42,486 nucleotides of DNA from a virus (IMGVR_UViG_3300047497_000282:1-42486), one strand, 5' to 3'. Positions 1-7,212 are shown, numbered from the stretch's first letter. The notes: generated by a model not told the origin, from the sequence alone. Numbers and translations are program-made.

Positions 1-1197
1 TCAAGTTTCGATAATACGCTTTCCGGTTTTGATGTCAAACGCTTTGGGACCGACAAGGGACCGATGCGCTTGGGTCAGTTTGTCCATCTCGGTCCAGTAC
101 CTTTCCACCCCGGCAATAAAATCAGTCAGGTATTCCGGGCGCAAATGCGTGTAGTTTCGGCCCGATCCGCGTTCGCCGCTGTGGCCCGCCGCTGCATCGA
201 TCTGCGCCTGAGGAACGCCAATGCGCTGGCAATAGGTGTGAATGGTATGGCGCAGCGTGTTCGGACTGCCCAGCGGTTCGCCATTGCTGTCGATGATCCC
301 GGCGTCAGACAGGCACCCGGCGAAGGAGTTCTTGATCGTGTAGGTTGGGCGCTCGTACACGCTGCCGTCTTTGCGCAGGGACCGATACATGATCGCCTTG
401 CCGCGTGCTGGAAGCCATGGCGCGAGGGCAGGGGTCACCGGCACGATAGACCGCTTCTTGCTGGTCTGCGGTCGGCCCTTGGCGTTGAAATAGATCAGCC
501 CTTGGCGCACCTGTTCGGCTTCGAGTTCAAGCACGGCCTCGGTCCTGCCATGCGTTGACAGCATGATCATGGTGAAAGTCGCGACGTGCATCCGGTCAAA
601 GCGGTTCGTCGCGGCATTCAGCAGCGCGGCGACCTGTTCCTGGCTGTATTCGATGTCCTTCGGTTCGGAGCGCATCGCCTTGGGCACTTTGGCAACACGT
701 GGCGCGTAGGGTATCAGGTCGTTGTCTGCGGCCCAATTGAGCGCGGTTCGGAGCGCGGACAGTTCGCCGCTGATCGTTTCCCCAGTCACACCCTCACGGC
801 GGCGAAAGGCGATAAATGCCTCGGTCGCGGTGACGTTGACATCGGACACCATCATCTGCCCTTGCGTCTCGATCCAGCGTTGCAGCGAGCGGTGGGCATA
901 GGCGTATTGCGCAGCCCTGACGCGCTTCGGTGCCTCCTTGGCCAGCCAAGTATTCAGCAGCCCCATCAGGCTTGACCGGCTGTTCGGGTCGATCGCTTCG
1001 GGCTTTCCGTGCCGGGCGAAGTGTTCGGCAAGTGCCTGTTGCGCTTCGACTGGCGGATGACCATCATTGAGATTGCGGCACCCTGTTGACTTTCGACGGC
1101 GGGTTCCTGCAGCGCTGTCGTTCCAGCAAATCGCCCATTCCTCGCGGTCGGTGCGCCACGCAAGCCAGAATTGCCCAAGTCGTTGTTGCCCTGACAT
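1..1197 (-). CDS. int: Tyrosine recombinase (phage integrase)
   Basis: Site-specific recombinase of 398 residues that would integrate and excise the prophage. The N-terminal ~170 residues are an arm/core-binding region and the catalytic domain follows. Catalytic positions visible are Arg218 (in STHGRTEAV), Arg316 (in NTLRHT), His339 (in AAGHSG) and the nucleophile Tyr349 (in RNYTHL). The His usual two residues before the second Arg-Leu is Asn313-Thr here, a tolerated substitution. The ATG at 1197 sits inside the reading frame of a small upstream ORF. It is the last gene of the leftward early operon, as in lambda. The stop codon is the first three bases of the window, so the attachment site should lie just outside on the left. 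Family assignment is firm; target site unknown. Confidence 0.93.
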   Translation of the reverse strand: MSGQQRLGQFWLAWRTDREEWAICWNDSAAGTRRRKSTGCRNLNDGHPPVEAQQALAEHFARHGKPEAIDPNSRSSLMGLLNTWLAKEAPKRVRAAQYAYAHRSLQRWIETQGQMMVSDVNVTATEAFIAFRRREGVTGETISGELSALRTALNWAADNDLIPYAPRVAKVPKAMRSEPKDIEYSQEQVAALLNAATNRFDRMHVATFTMIMLSTHGRTEAVLELEAEQVRQGLIYFNAKGRPQTSKKRSIVPVTPALAPWLPARGKAIMYRSLRKDGSVYERPTYTIKNSFAGCLSDAGIIDSNGEPLGSPNTLRHTIHTYCQRIGVPQAQIDAAAGHSGERGSGRNYTHLRPEYLTDFIAGVERYWTEMDKLTQAHRSLVGPKAFDIKTGKRIIET

Positions 1198-1349
1198 GAT
1201 GCGGCCAGTTCCTTGCTTTCCAGTTCTGCGATCAGGGGATAGATCGGGGACGCCAGCAACGCCAAGACGTGCGCCGGGTCAAGGTGTAGGCGTTCGCCAT
1301 TGCGAGCTGCGCGCCTGATGCGGTTGGCGATTTCGGCAAAGGCCGTCAC
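966..1349 (-). CDS. Small hypothetical protein overlapping integrase
   Basis: A GTG start at 1349 has a strong ribosome site (GGGAGGGG) just upstream and gives 127 residues. The first ~50 residues look like a real protein (VTAFAEIANRIRRAA, then a helical HLDPAHVLALLASPIYPLIAELESKE). From about 1197 the frame runs out of phase through the integrase N-terminus and becomes Ser/Gly/Arg-rich, which is unlikely to be selected coding sequence. An ancestral gene probably stopped near the integrase start and lost its stop by frameshift. A 16-codon ORF (1349-1397 region), starting in an ATGA overlap with the methyltransferase stop, bridges the two genes. Function not recognised. Confidence 0.5.
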   Translation of the reverse strand: MTAFAEIANRIRRAARNGERLHLDPAHVLALLASPIYPLIAELESKELAASCQGNNDLGNSGLRGAPTARNGRFAGTTALQEPAVESQQGAAISMMVIRQSKRNRHLPNTSPGTESPKRSTRTAGQA

Positions 1350-1392
1350 CGTCCCCCCTCCCGATGCGCGGCTTCGGTGATCAGTTGGCGGG

Positions 1393-2385
1393 TCATGCCA
1401 CTTCTCCAAACATCCCGGCGTCCTTGGCAATCCGCTGCCTCGCCATTTCCGCATAGGCCGGGTTTAGTTCGATCAGGATGGCATCACGCTGCAGCCGATC
1501 AGCGACAAGCGCGGTTGTGCCAGCGCCGCCGAATGGATCTAGGACAAGGCCCCCAACCGGACATCCGGCCATGATGCACGGTGCCACCAGTGCTGGCGGA
1601 AAGGTGGCGAAATGGGCGTCGGAAAAGCCTGCGGCGGCGATATTCCAGACTTCGGGCGGGATGATCGCGGATAGGTCGGGTTCGTAGTTGCGAAGTAGGC
1701 GTCCGTTTTCCTGTTGCTCGGCTTTTGTCATGTGGTCCCAGCGATCGTTGAAACCATCGTGGCGGCGGGAATGACCGCGCTGTTTTTCGCCGCCAACGGC
1801 TTTCATGCGACCATTCGTCTTGCGCCCTGCATTGGCCCGATCTGAACCGGCTTGGCTTTCAACGTCCTGTGCCCATCGAACAAGGCTCACTTCACTGGCC
1901 GGCATCCGCACCGCCTCGCTGTCATAAAACGACTTAGCGCTCTTGGTCAGCAGGAACAGTTTTTCGTGTGCTGTGCTGGGTCGGTAGCGACCCGACGAAT
2001 CCGGCATCGGGTTCGGCTTGCCCCAAATTATTTCCGACCGGACCCACCAGCCTGCGTCCTGCAGCGCGATGGCGAGGCGGTTGGGCACCATGCACAGGTC
2101 TTTCGGTTTGAGTGTTACGGGATTGACGCGCTTGGTGTCGCCGCGATCACCCCCACTCGGATGGCCTGGGTCATAGATCGGCCCGACTGTCGAAAACGGC
2201 TTATCCCGGAACGTCCGGTCATCGTTGCCCACTGCCTTGGTATCTGCCGCGCTGCGCCCGTTCGGCTTCGTCGCATAGCAGTCGCCGTAATTCAGCCATA
2301 GCGAGCCCTCGGGCTTCATGACACGGCGCACAGCGTCAAACACCTCGACCATGACGGCGATATGTTCGCCAAGCGTCGGCTCCAT
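1393..2385 (-). CDS. DNA methyltransferase, N-terminally truncated
   Basis: 330 residues related to phage beta-class N4-cytosine/N6-adenine methyltransferases (S-adenosylmethionine-dependent, acting on DNA amino groups). The AdoMet-binding motif I is clear at residues 283-291 (DPFGGAGTT), with the preceding LVAPCIMAGCPVGGLVLD context and following IELNPAYAEMARQRI. A variable target-recognition segment occupies about 150-240. In this permuted class the catalytic motif IV (S/D-P-P-Y) lies near the N-terminus, ahead of the GQIGMEPTLGEHIAV segment. Here translation starts at that segment, and the 25 upstream in-frame codons back to a stop at 2461-2463 encode no SPPY. The catalytic motif is therefore missing and the enzyme is probably inactive, or depends on another subunit. 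Assignment to the family is firm; activity doubtful. Confidence 0.85.
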   Translation of the reverse strand: MEPTLGEHIAVMVEVFDAVRRVMKPEGSLWLNYGDCYATKPNGRSAADTKAVGNDDRTFRDKPFSTVGPIYDPGHPSGGDRGDTKRVNPVTLKPKDLCMVPNRLAIALQDAGWWVRSEIIWGKPNPMPDSSGRYRPSTAHEKLFLLTKSAKSFYDSEAVRMPASEVSLVRWAQDVESQAGSDRANAGRKTNGRMKAVGGEKQRGHSRRHDGFNDRWDHMTKAEQQENGRLLRNYEPDLSAIIPPEVWNIAAAGFSDAHFATFPPALVAPCIMAGCPVGGLVLDPFGGAGTTALVADRLQRDAILIELNPAYAEMARQRIAKDAGMFGEVA

Positions 2386-2460
2386 GCCGATCTGACCTGC
2401 ATCGAAAAAACCGGCGCCGCTTGTTGGGCTGTCGCGCCGTCCTCTTGGGGGGAACTGGGG

Positions 2461-2688
2461 TCAAGCGGTGATGTGCTTCACGGCCCACATCACGGCTTCC
2501 TCGACCTTCGTCTTGGCGAGCGACAATTCGCGGCTCTGGCCAAGGCTGCCGATGAATTCATGGAACGCGAGGCCATCGTCCTTGATCTTCTGCATCGCGG
2601 CCTTTTCGGCATCGGTCAGCACGCGATAGGCATGGCGCATGACGTTGTTGACGGTGCGGTCATCGCTGGTGGAATTGACTTCTAACAT
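2461..2688 (-). CDS. Probable Acb2/Tad1-type cyclic-nucleotide sponge
   Basis: 75 residues. The start at 2688 is chosen because AAGGAA lies seven bases upstream and a longer frame has no ribosome site. After a short polar lead, the protein reads as a helical hairpin: MRHAYRVLTDAEKAAMQKIKD, a turn, then SRELSLAKTKVEEAVMWAVK near the end. This layout (YR-x-L-S/T-x-x-E-x-x-x-M-x-x-IK, then R-x-x-x-A/G-x-T-x-x-x-x-x-x-M) matches my recollection of the Acb2/Tad1 hairpin domain. Those small phage proteins bind CBASS or Thoeris signalling nucleotides and so block abortive defence. It lies in the early leftward operon, which suits an immediate-early anti-defence role. Family match by eye only; ligand unknown. 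It could instead be an uncharacterised helical phage protein. Confidence 0.6.
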   Translation of the reverse strand: MLEVNSTSDDRTVNNVMRHAYRVLTDAEKAAMQKIKDDGLAFHEFIGSLGQSRELSLAKTKVEEAVMWAVKHITA

Positions 2689-2746
2689 TGGTATTCCTTT
2701 CGTGTTTTTCGCGCGTCCCTGCGAACCTGGCGCATCAGGTATGGGG

Positions 2747-3184
2747 TCAAGCGGCCAAACGTTCGGCCTCGGCTCGCAATGTGGTGACATCAACGCCGGT
2801 CCATGTGGACCAGAGCGCCAGCGCTTTGTCGGTAAATTCCGCCCGTTCAGCCTCGTTCATCGCGCGGTTCGATGTCGAACGCAGCTTGCGATGCACTTCG
2901 CCGCTGGGCAGATAGATCGCATCGAAATACCGCAATTTGATGCGGGTGATGTCGTGCAGATCGGCCTCGTCCAGCGTCGTGTGGTGCCGTTCGTTCAGCA
3001 ACGGTGACACCAGTGCAGCAACGGCCCAATACAGGCCCCGACGCCTTTGGTTGGCGATGCCGCCTTTTATCTCGACACGGACTCGGCCCTTGATGTCGCG
3101 CATTGCTTCTTCGGCGGCGCGATTGGCTGGTTTCAGCATTCCAAGGTGTGCCTGAAAGAGCATCGGTGGTTTGTCGGCGCTCAT
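2747..3184 (-). CDS. Conserved phage protein of recombination module
   Basis: 145 residues starting at 3184, where ATGA overlaps the stop of the upstream HNH gene. The body has the sequence NQRRRGLYWAVAALV followed by DITRIKLRYFDAIYLPSGEV and a C-terminal TWTGVDVTTLRAEAER helix. This pattern (a conserved arginine-rich run before an aromatic helix, then a compact acidic domain) is reminiscent of phage DUF1367 or NinB-like recombination accessory proteins, but I cannot assign it firmly. It has no signal peptide or membrane segment and is probably a cytoplasmic DNA-transaction protein. Position between an HNH protein/SSB and the Acb2-like gene supports a recombination or early function. Confidence 0.65.
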   Translation of the reverse strand: MSADKPPMLFQAHLGMLKPANRAAEEAMRDIKGRVRVEIKGGIANQRRRGLYWAVAALVSPLLNERHHTTLDEADLHDITRIKLRYFDAIYLPSGEVHRKLRSTSNRAMNEAERAEFTDKALALWSTWTGVDVTTLRAEAERLAA

Positions 3185-3534
3185 GCTGCGTCTCTTTCCT
3201 GTCGAATACGGCGAATGTCGGCGGCTTTGGGGCTGGCCTTGCAAAAGGCGTCGATCAGCTTGTCAGTGTGATCCTCACCGCCAAGCATTGCCCAAAAACT
3301 GCGCTCGCCTACGCGGTGCTGATCTGCGTGACATTCCCGACAAAGACTGACCGTGCGCCAGTCGTCAGGCTTTTGCGCAACGCCGGCGCCCGAACCCAAG
3401 CGAACGTGCGCGACTTCGATTGCCGCCGTTCCGCCGCATGAACAACACGCGTGCGAGCGAACAAAATTGCAGTGCGCGGGTGAGCGCCAGCGGGTATCGC
3501 GTTTGGGCTTCTTGGGGATGCGGGGTGGGAGCAT
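3181..3534 (-). CDS. HNH-like/DUF968-type putative nuclease
   Basis: 117 residues with two Cys pairs, CCSCGG and LCRECH, flanking a segment with AHVR, and ending HADQH. This is the zinc-ribbon plus His metal-finger layout of HNH-related phage proteins such as DUF968 (RecA-dependent nuclease relatives). The Asp-Asp-Trp-x-Thr-Val-x-Leu-Cys segment is typical of that group. It would cut DNA in phage recombination. Its start overlaps the SSB stop (TGATG) and its stop overlaps the next start (ATGA), so it is translationally coupled in the SSB module. Exact substrate unknown. Confidence 0.75.
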   Translation of the reverse strand: MLPPRIPKKPKRDTRWRSPAHCNFVRSHACCSCGGTAAIEVAHVRLGSGAGVAQKPDDWRTVSLCRECHADQHRVGERSFWAMLGGEDHTDKLIDAFCKASPKAADIRRIRQERDAA

Positions 3535-3938
3535 CAGAACGGAATCCGATCATCGAGGTCATCGGTCGTGCCAAAACCACCAAAACCGCCGCCCCCGCGC
3601 GGTGCATCGTCATAGGACTGTTTGCGCTCGCCACGATTTCCGCCTGGCGCATCACCCTGAACAGTTACATGATCGGCCCGGCATTGAAGGTAAGTCTTGC
3701 CGTTGTGTTCGCGGGTGGAAAGTTCGCCGGAAAGAGCAACTTTCGTGCCCTTGCGCAGAATGCTGGATAGGCCCTTTGCCCCCGCTCCCCATTTGGTGAC
3801 ATCGATCCATACGGTTGACCGGCTTTCGCCATAGCCGACCGACACCCCGACAGAAAATGAGCAAAATTCTTTGCCCGCCTGAGTGGTCTTAAACTCGGCA
3901 TCTTTACCGAGGTTACCAGCGAGAGTAGCAATAAGCAT
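3534..3938 (-). CDS. ssb: Single-stranded DNA-binding protein
   Basis: 134 residues. An OB-fold occupies residues 1-100, beginning MLIATLAGNLGKDAEFK and including VWIDVTKWG and GTKVALSGELSTREHNGKTY. A glycine-rich flexible linker follows, then the acidic tip DDLDDRIPF, the C-terminal hook through which SSBs recruit partner proteins. It is slightly shorter than typical host SSBs and lies directly after the presumed annealing protein, so it most likely serves phage recombination and replication. The start codon directly abuts the upstream gene's stop. Confidence 0.95.
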   Translation of the reverse strand: MLIATLAGNLGKDAEFKTTQAGKEFCSFSVGVSVGYGESRSTVWIDVTKWGAGAKGLSSILRKGTKVALSGELSTREHNGKTYLQCRADHVTVQGDAPGGNRGERKQSYDDAPRGGGGFGGFGTTDDLDDRIPF

Positions 3939-4606
3939 TACGCCGCCTTCTCATTGTCCTTGCGCATTTGCTGCGCCCGGTCGTTGATCCATTTTTTTGC
4001 TGGGTCGAAGTAAACGGCGTCGAGTTCCCGCAAATCCTTAAGGGCGCCCCTCGCCAAAAACTCAGCGACCGGCACGTTCAGGTGGTCAAGCAACGTCATC
4101 AACTCTGCGCGCTGATCGTCCGTGATTTTGGCGCTTTGCAATGGCTGTTTGTCATTGCCGGAAAATTCCCGCGCCATGGCGGCAACGTATTTGTCGTCTT
4201 CAAAAAGCCCCATATGGACATCAGCCGCGACACCGACGCTCTTGAAAGCGTTCATGACTGCATCGGTAAAGGCCGACTTGAATGCCTCGTCATTGCTGCG
4301 AAGGCCATTGCGATCCTTGATAATCACCTTATCGCCGCCAACGCCGTAGAAGCTGTTTTCGCGGTTTGTGTGCCAGCATTGTAGACTGCAATAGACGAGG
4401 GTTTCCCCATCGGCACCGGGCACAACCTGATAGTCGGGTTTGCCGTGCCCCCATCCGAGTCCGACTGGGCCAAAGTGTTCGGTCAGCCGGCGATAAACCC
4501 ATATCGGCTTTGTCGCCGTGCCCTTGAAACCACCGGCGCGGCTGAAAGCTTTGGTGTGCGCAGGATCGGTTTTGCCGAGTGCATCCCAAATAGCGGTGTT
4601 GCTCAT
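3938..4606 (-). CDS. Probable single-strand annealing protein (Rad52/ERF-like)
   Basis: 222 residues. The start at 4606 is set by a TAATG overlap with the upstream stop. The N-terminal ~150 residues follow a Rad52-superfamily pattern: a helix with AIWDALGKTDPAHTKAF, a strand region ending GPVGLGWGH, a beta block with VYCSLQCW and FYGVGGDKV, then a KSAFTDAVMNAFKSVGVAAD helix equivalent to the 'KxAxTDAxKxA' signature. The C-terminus is a helical extension. Such proteins anneal complementary strands during phage recombination. Context strongly supports this: SSB follows immediately and a coiled-coil partner precedes. No exact family (Erf, Sak, Sak3) can be fixed by eye. Confidence 0.65.
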   Translation of the reverse strand: MSNTAIWDALGKTDPAHTKAFSRAGGFKGTATKPIWVYRRLTEHFGPVGLGWGHGKPDYQVVPGADGETLVYCSLQCWHTNRENSFYGVGGDKVIIKDRNGLRSNDEAFKSAFTDAVMNAFKSVGVAADVHMGLFEDDKYVAAMAREFSGNDKQPLQSAKITDDQRAELMTLLDHLNVPVAEFLARGALKDLRELDAVYFDPAKKWINDRAQQMRKDNEKAA

Positions 4607-5271
4607 TACACTGCTCGCTTTTCTTCGTTGATCAAAACACCTGGCAATTCGCGTGCGCCGTTGCGGACCTTCATGGCGGCAAAATCGGCCAGCCATGCTT
4701 TCAGGTCATCGGCGCAATTCTGCTTGACCCACCGTAGGAACGCGACTGGATCGGTGATCGTCGCCACCCACACAGTACGCAAACCAGTAGGCGCACGCTC
4801 GGCGCGGTTGGCCATGGCAGTCAGTTTGCTTGCCTGCTTAAGCTGATCCTCAGCAGCAAAGCGCGCCTCAAGGTCATCAGACTGCCTCAATGCCGCTTGC
4901 GCCTCGGCTTCGCGCTGTGCGGCTTCCTGACGGGCAATTCTGGCCGCTTCATCCTTCGCGCGCTGCTTGGCGACACGGTACGGCGTCAGTGCGGCCTTGA
5001 TCGCATCCGCAGCAGCGTCACAACGGGCAATGAGAGGCTTCCACAGTTCCTGCACCGCTTTGGCTGCATCGTCGTGTGGCTTCTTCTCTGCGGCGCGCTG
5101 GGCATCTGCGGCCTTGCGTGCATCGCGGACATCATCAAGCAATGCGTCGAGCGCCTGCTCCTGATCGTCGTTCGATACCGGCCCGGATGTCGATCCTGAC
5201 ACAAGCGAAAACAGGTCTTCGATGTGCAGCGAATGCGCGACGTGCGGCGGCGGATTGTTATGGCCTTTCAT
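4606..5271 (-). CDS. Coiled-coil protein of recombination module
   Basis: 221 residues beginning MKGHNNPPP, a lead sequence common in alphaproteobacterial phage proteins found beside annealing proteins. Residues ~45-150 form a long charged, alanine-rich coiled coil. The C-terminal ~60 residues form a compact domain with VWVATITDPVAFLRWVK and DDLKAWLADFAAMKVR. It has no enzyme motif. It is coupled to its neighbours (ATGA with the upstream gene, TAATG with the annealing protein). I infer a structural or chaperone-like role in the recombination complex. Function not demonstrated for the family as far as I know. Confidence 0.75.
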   Translation of the reverse strand: MKGHNNPPPHVAHSLHIEDLFSLVSGSTSGPVSNDDQEQALDALLDDVRDARKAADAQRAAEKKPHDDAAKAVQELWKPLIARCDAAADAIKAALTPYRVAKQRAKDEAARIARQEAAQREAEAQAALRQSDDLEARFAAEDQLKQASKLTAMANRAERAPTGLRTVWVATITDPVAFLRWVKQNCADDLKAWLADFAAMKVRNGARELPGVLINEEKRAV

Positions 5272-5465
5272 GCTGCGATCTTTCGCGCAAACGTGGTCAG
5301 ATCATCCGATGCTTGGGCTTTGGCCAGCGCCTCGCTAACGGTTCCACCAACGCCGACACGGCCATCTGCCAGCGAAACGCAATAGCGATCCATGGTGCGA
5401 CGAATATTGGTGATGCCTTCGCGCTCCATGATTGCGGTCAGGTTCAATGCGGTCTGTGCGTTCAC
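5268..5465 (-). CDS. Small hypothetical protein
   Basis: 65 residues from a GTG at 5465, preceded by AGGAGT at suitable spacing. The GTG overlaps the stop of the upstream tiny membrane gene (GTGA) and the stop overlaps the next start (ATGA). The protein is an alpha/beta miniprotein: NLTAIMEREGITNIRRTMD, then YCVSLADGRVGVGGTVSEAL and a final helix. It has no recognised family. The tight coupling on both sides makes it a real gene of the early leftward operon. Confidence 0.7.
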   Translation of the reverse strand: MNAQTALNLTAIMEREGITNIRRTMDRYCVSLADGRVGVGGTVSEALAKAQASDDLTTFARKIAA

Positions 5466-5602
5466 TTCTGAAACTCCTGACAAACAGCCTGCGCGAGGCA
5501 GACGAACAACGGAATGCACCCAACAAAGCCGCAGACCAGACACAGGCGCCAAGCGAGGCCAAACGGGGTGTACGCGGATAGGGCGCGGGTTAGGTTGGTC
5601 AT
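5462..5602 (-). CDS. 46-residue single-span membrane protein
   Basis: A tiny ORF from ATG 5602 to TGA 5462, overlapping both neighbours by the ATGA/GTGA mode that runs through this operon. After MTNLTRALSAYTPFGLAWRL comes a strongly hydrophobic, cysteine-bearing stretch (LCLVCGFVGCIPLFVCLAQA), long enough for one membrane span. It would place a small protein in the inner membrane early in infection. Superinfection exclusion and host-takeover peptides often look like this, but nothing in the sequence identifies a role. Confidence 0.6.
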   Translation of the reverse strand: MTNLTRALSAYTPFGLAWRLCLVCGFVGCIPLFVCLAQAVCQEFQK

Positions 5603-6018
5603 GGCCGTGCCTCCACCAAACCGCGATCAATCCCCGAAAAATCCGGGGTAGCCCGCGACAAGCGCCAGACCTCGACCGGCGCAAATTCGGCAACCGGGAA
5701 TTCGGCGACCAGCTCTGCGACCAGCGGTTTCTCGATGCGCCAGTGTCCGGCACCGTCGCGGTACTGCCTGCCCTTTGTAGACTGCTTGACGTAGTAAACA
5801 TGCAGCGTGCCACGGCCTGTTACGGCGTCGTGCTGGTGGATCACGAACGTTGCCTTGTGGACGGGCGGAAGCGCCTGCATCACGGCCTCGGCCAGCGTCT
5901 GCGGGTCGTTCAGCGCGATCGGGTTGCAGCCGGGTTGGACACCGCCGATGCTGCTGTCCGTGCGCCAGGCTTTGAACGTGATGCGCGGCGCGGGGCGGAT
6001 GTGGGCTAGCGGGGTCAT
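5599..6018 (-). CDS. Hypothetical early protein
   Basis: 139 residues. The start at 6018 is chosen for its ATGA overlap with the upstream stop; a longer frame would invade the upstream gene. The middle is beta-rich with HKATFVIHQHDAVTGRGTLH and VYYVKQSTKGRQYRD, followed by EVWRLSRATPDF. It is soluble, with no signal or membrane segment. I do not recognise the family. It belongs to the leftward early operon between two other unknown small genes. Confidence 0.7.
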   Translation of the reverse strand: MTPLAHIRPAPRITFKAWRTDSSIGGVQPGCNPIALNDPQTLAEAVMQALPPVHKATFVIHQHDAVTGRGTLHVYYVKQSTKGRQYRDGAGHWRIEKPLVAELVAEFPVAEFAPVEVWRLSRATPDFSGIDRGLVEARP

Positions 6019-6407
6019 GCTGCCCACTCCACCTTGTCCGCAAACGTGGCGCGGAAGGCGCGGGTCGCGGCACCGGTGTTCGTCGGGTGGCCACGGAACC
6101 GGTCCGGATCGCCGAAACGTGATGCCAGCGCGCCTTGCACGGTGGCCCGGCGCTGACTCCATGCCATGATGGCTTGGCGTGCCTGATCGGTTGCCGCTTT
6201 CAGAAACAGCCGGTTCGGCATGGTGACGCGCAGCTTTTCCAGACGCTCGAACACGCGCTGGCCGTGGTCTGTCGCCGGGCCGAACACCAGAATGCGTTCG
6301 CCCATGCTGTCACGGCTGTGCGTGATGTACAGGTCTTGTTCGGTCAGGCTGGCGAGCAGTGCCTGTGCTGCGGCTTTCTGGTGCCAGTCTTTGCGGGTGG
6401 TGGTCAT
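6015..6407 (-). CDS. Hypothetical early protein
   Basis: 130 residues, helical and basic. It begins MTTTRKDWHQKAAAQALLAS and includes ERILVFGPATDHGQRVFERL and a C-terminal arginine-rich region. It follows the LRR gene by eight bases and overlaps the next gene by ATGA. It has no recognised domain, signal peptide or membrane segment. Net basic character could suit nucleic-acid binding, but that is speculation. Confidence 0.65.
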   Translation of the reverse strand: MTTTRKDWHQKAAAQALLASLTEQDLYITHSRDSMGERILVFGPATDHGQRVFERLEKLRVTMPNRLFLKAATDQARQAIMAWSQRRATVQGALASRFGDPDRFRGHPTNTGAATRAFRATFADKVEWAA

Positions 6408-6415
6408 GCCACAGG

Positions 6416-7057
6416 CTACATCACATGCGCATTGATCGCGGCCGTAAACAGCACCGCGCGGTCATCGGTGCGCGACCAGTGCTTGAGCGCCTGTGCGCGT
6501 GTCAGGTTCTTGCGGCATCCGGCGCTGAACCGGTCGGTATCGGTCTGGATCAGCGCGTAGCCGGCATCGGGGCAGATCGCGAGGAAGCGGCGGCGTGTTG
6601 CTTCGCCGTTTTCGGCATACCACGGCGTCGGGACCGACAGTGAATTCAGACCGCGGAGGTCCAGCGAGCCGCCGACCGTGAGGCCCTCGGGCAGCGCGGT
6701 GATCTGGGTACCGCCGAGGTGCAGCCATTCGCCGACCGTGAGGCCCTCGGGCAGCGCGGCGATCTGGGTACCGCGGAGGTCCAGCGAGCCGCCGACCGTG
6801 AGGCCCTCGGGCAGCGCGGCGATCTGGGTACCGCGGAGGTCCAGCGAGCCGCCGACCGTGAGGCCCTCGGGCAGCGCGGTGATCTGGGTACCGCCGAGGT
6901 GCAGCCATCCGCCGACCGTGAGGTTGTCGGGCAGCGCGGCGATCTGGGTACCGCGGAGGTCCAGCGAGCCGGTCACATGCATAGCGCTATGCGCTTTGCC
7001 GGACATGATCAGACGTTTGGCTTTGTCGGGGCTATAGGTGGTGGTGGTGGTGGTCAT
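6416..7057 (-). CDS. Leucine-rich-repeat protein, first gene of leftward operon
   Basis: 213 residues. The core is five to six tandem 20-residue repeats of the form L-D-L-R-G-T-Q-I-A-A-L-P-E-G-L-T-V-G-G-S. This resembles bacterial (IpaH/YopM-type) leucine-rich repeats, which build curved protein-binding solenoids. An N-terminal helix (DKAKRLIMSGKAHSAMH) caps it. The C-terminal ~75 residues (PDAGYALIQTDTDRFSAGCR, then a helix with ALKHW and AVLFTAAINAH) look like a separate conserved phage module. As first gene downstream of the CI-controlled leftward promoter it should be expressed immediately on induction or infection. Function unknown; binding to a host protein is a fair inference. Confidence 0.8.
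   Translation of the reverse strand: MTTTTTTYSPDKAKRLIMSGKAHSAMHVTGSLDLRGTQIAALPDNLTVGGWLHLGGTQITALPEGLTVGGSLDLRGTQIAALPEGLTVGGSLDLRGTQIAALPEGLTVGEWLHLGGTQITALPEGLTVGGSLDLRGLNSLSVPTPWYAENGEATRRRFLAICPDAGYALIQTDTDRFSAGCRKNLTRAQALKHWSRTDDRAVLFTAAINAHVM
6651..6970. repeat. Tandem 60-bp repeat array inside LRR gene
   Basis: Five full 60-bp units plus flanking part-units, in register with the reading frame (20 codons each). Units at 6661 and 6841 are identical over all 60 bases; the others differ at a few positions that swap SLDLR for WLHLG and A for T. Such near-identity at DNA level implies recent unit duplication and makes the copy number prone to change by slippage or recombination. Confidence 0.95.
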
Positions 7058-7101
7058 CGTTTCGGCCTCTCAGCTTGTGCTGTGGGAGGGGAATATGGCG
7101 C

Positions 7102-7113
7102 GTAGTTTTCTAC
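7102..7113. promoter_or_regulatory. Operator copy, GTAG-N4-CTAC
   Basis: The perfect inverted repeat GTAGTTTTCTAC lies between the -35 and -10 of the leftward promoter. The minus-strand reading ATGTAGAAAACTACGC is identical over those 16 bases to the operator in front of cro at 8156-8167. Repressor binding here would directly occlude RNA polymerase. Confidence 0.8.
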
Positions 7114-7129
7114 ATGTCAAACGTTTTAT

Positions 7130-7141
7130 GTAGAATAATAC
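7130..7141. promoter_or_regulatory. Degenerate operator copy
   Basis: GTAGAATAATAC keeps one GTAG half-site and the flanking AT..GCG context, but has ATAC instead of CTAC in the other half. It overlaps the possible rightward -10. It may be a weaker binding site for the same repressor. Confidence 0.45.
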
Positions 7142-7212
7142 GCGTCACCTGCTACACGCGATCCATCGGCGCGCGCGATCATGCGAATCTGCGCCGGTTT
7201 GACGGAGGTGAT

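Larger units (their letters stand above)
7058..7212. promoter_or_regulatory. Divergent early control region (leftward operon and 7213 gene)
   Basis: 155 bp between divergent genes. Leftward, TTGACA (7115-7120) and CATATT (7092-7097) are 17 bp apart on the minus strand, a good sigma70 promoter for the early operon. Rightward, TAGAAT (7131-7136) is a plausible -10 without a good -35. Two repressor-type operators lie in the promoter cores: 7102-7113 between the leftward boxes and a degenerate copy at 7130-7141 over the rightward -10. The 7213 gene has a near-perfect ribosome site, GGAGGTGAT. Confidence 0.75.
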
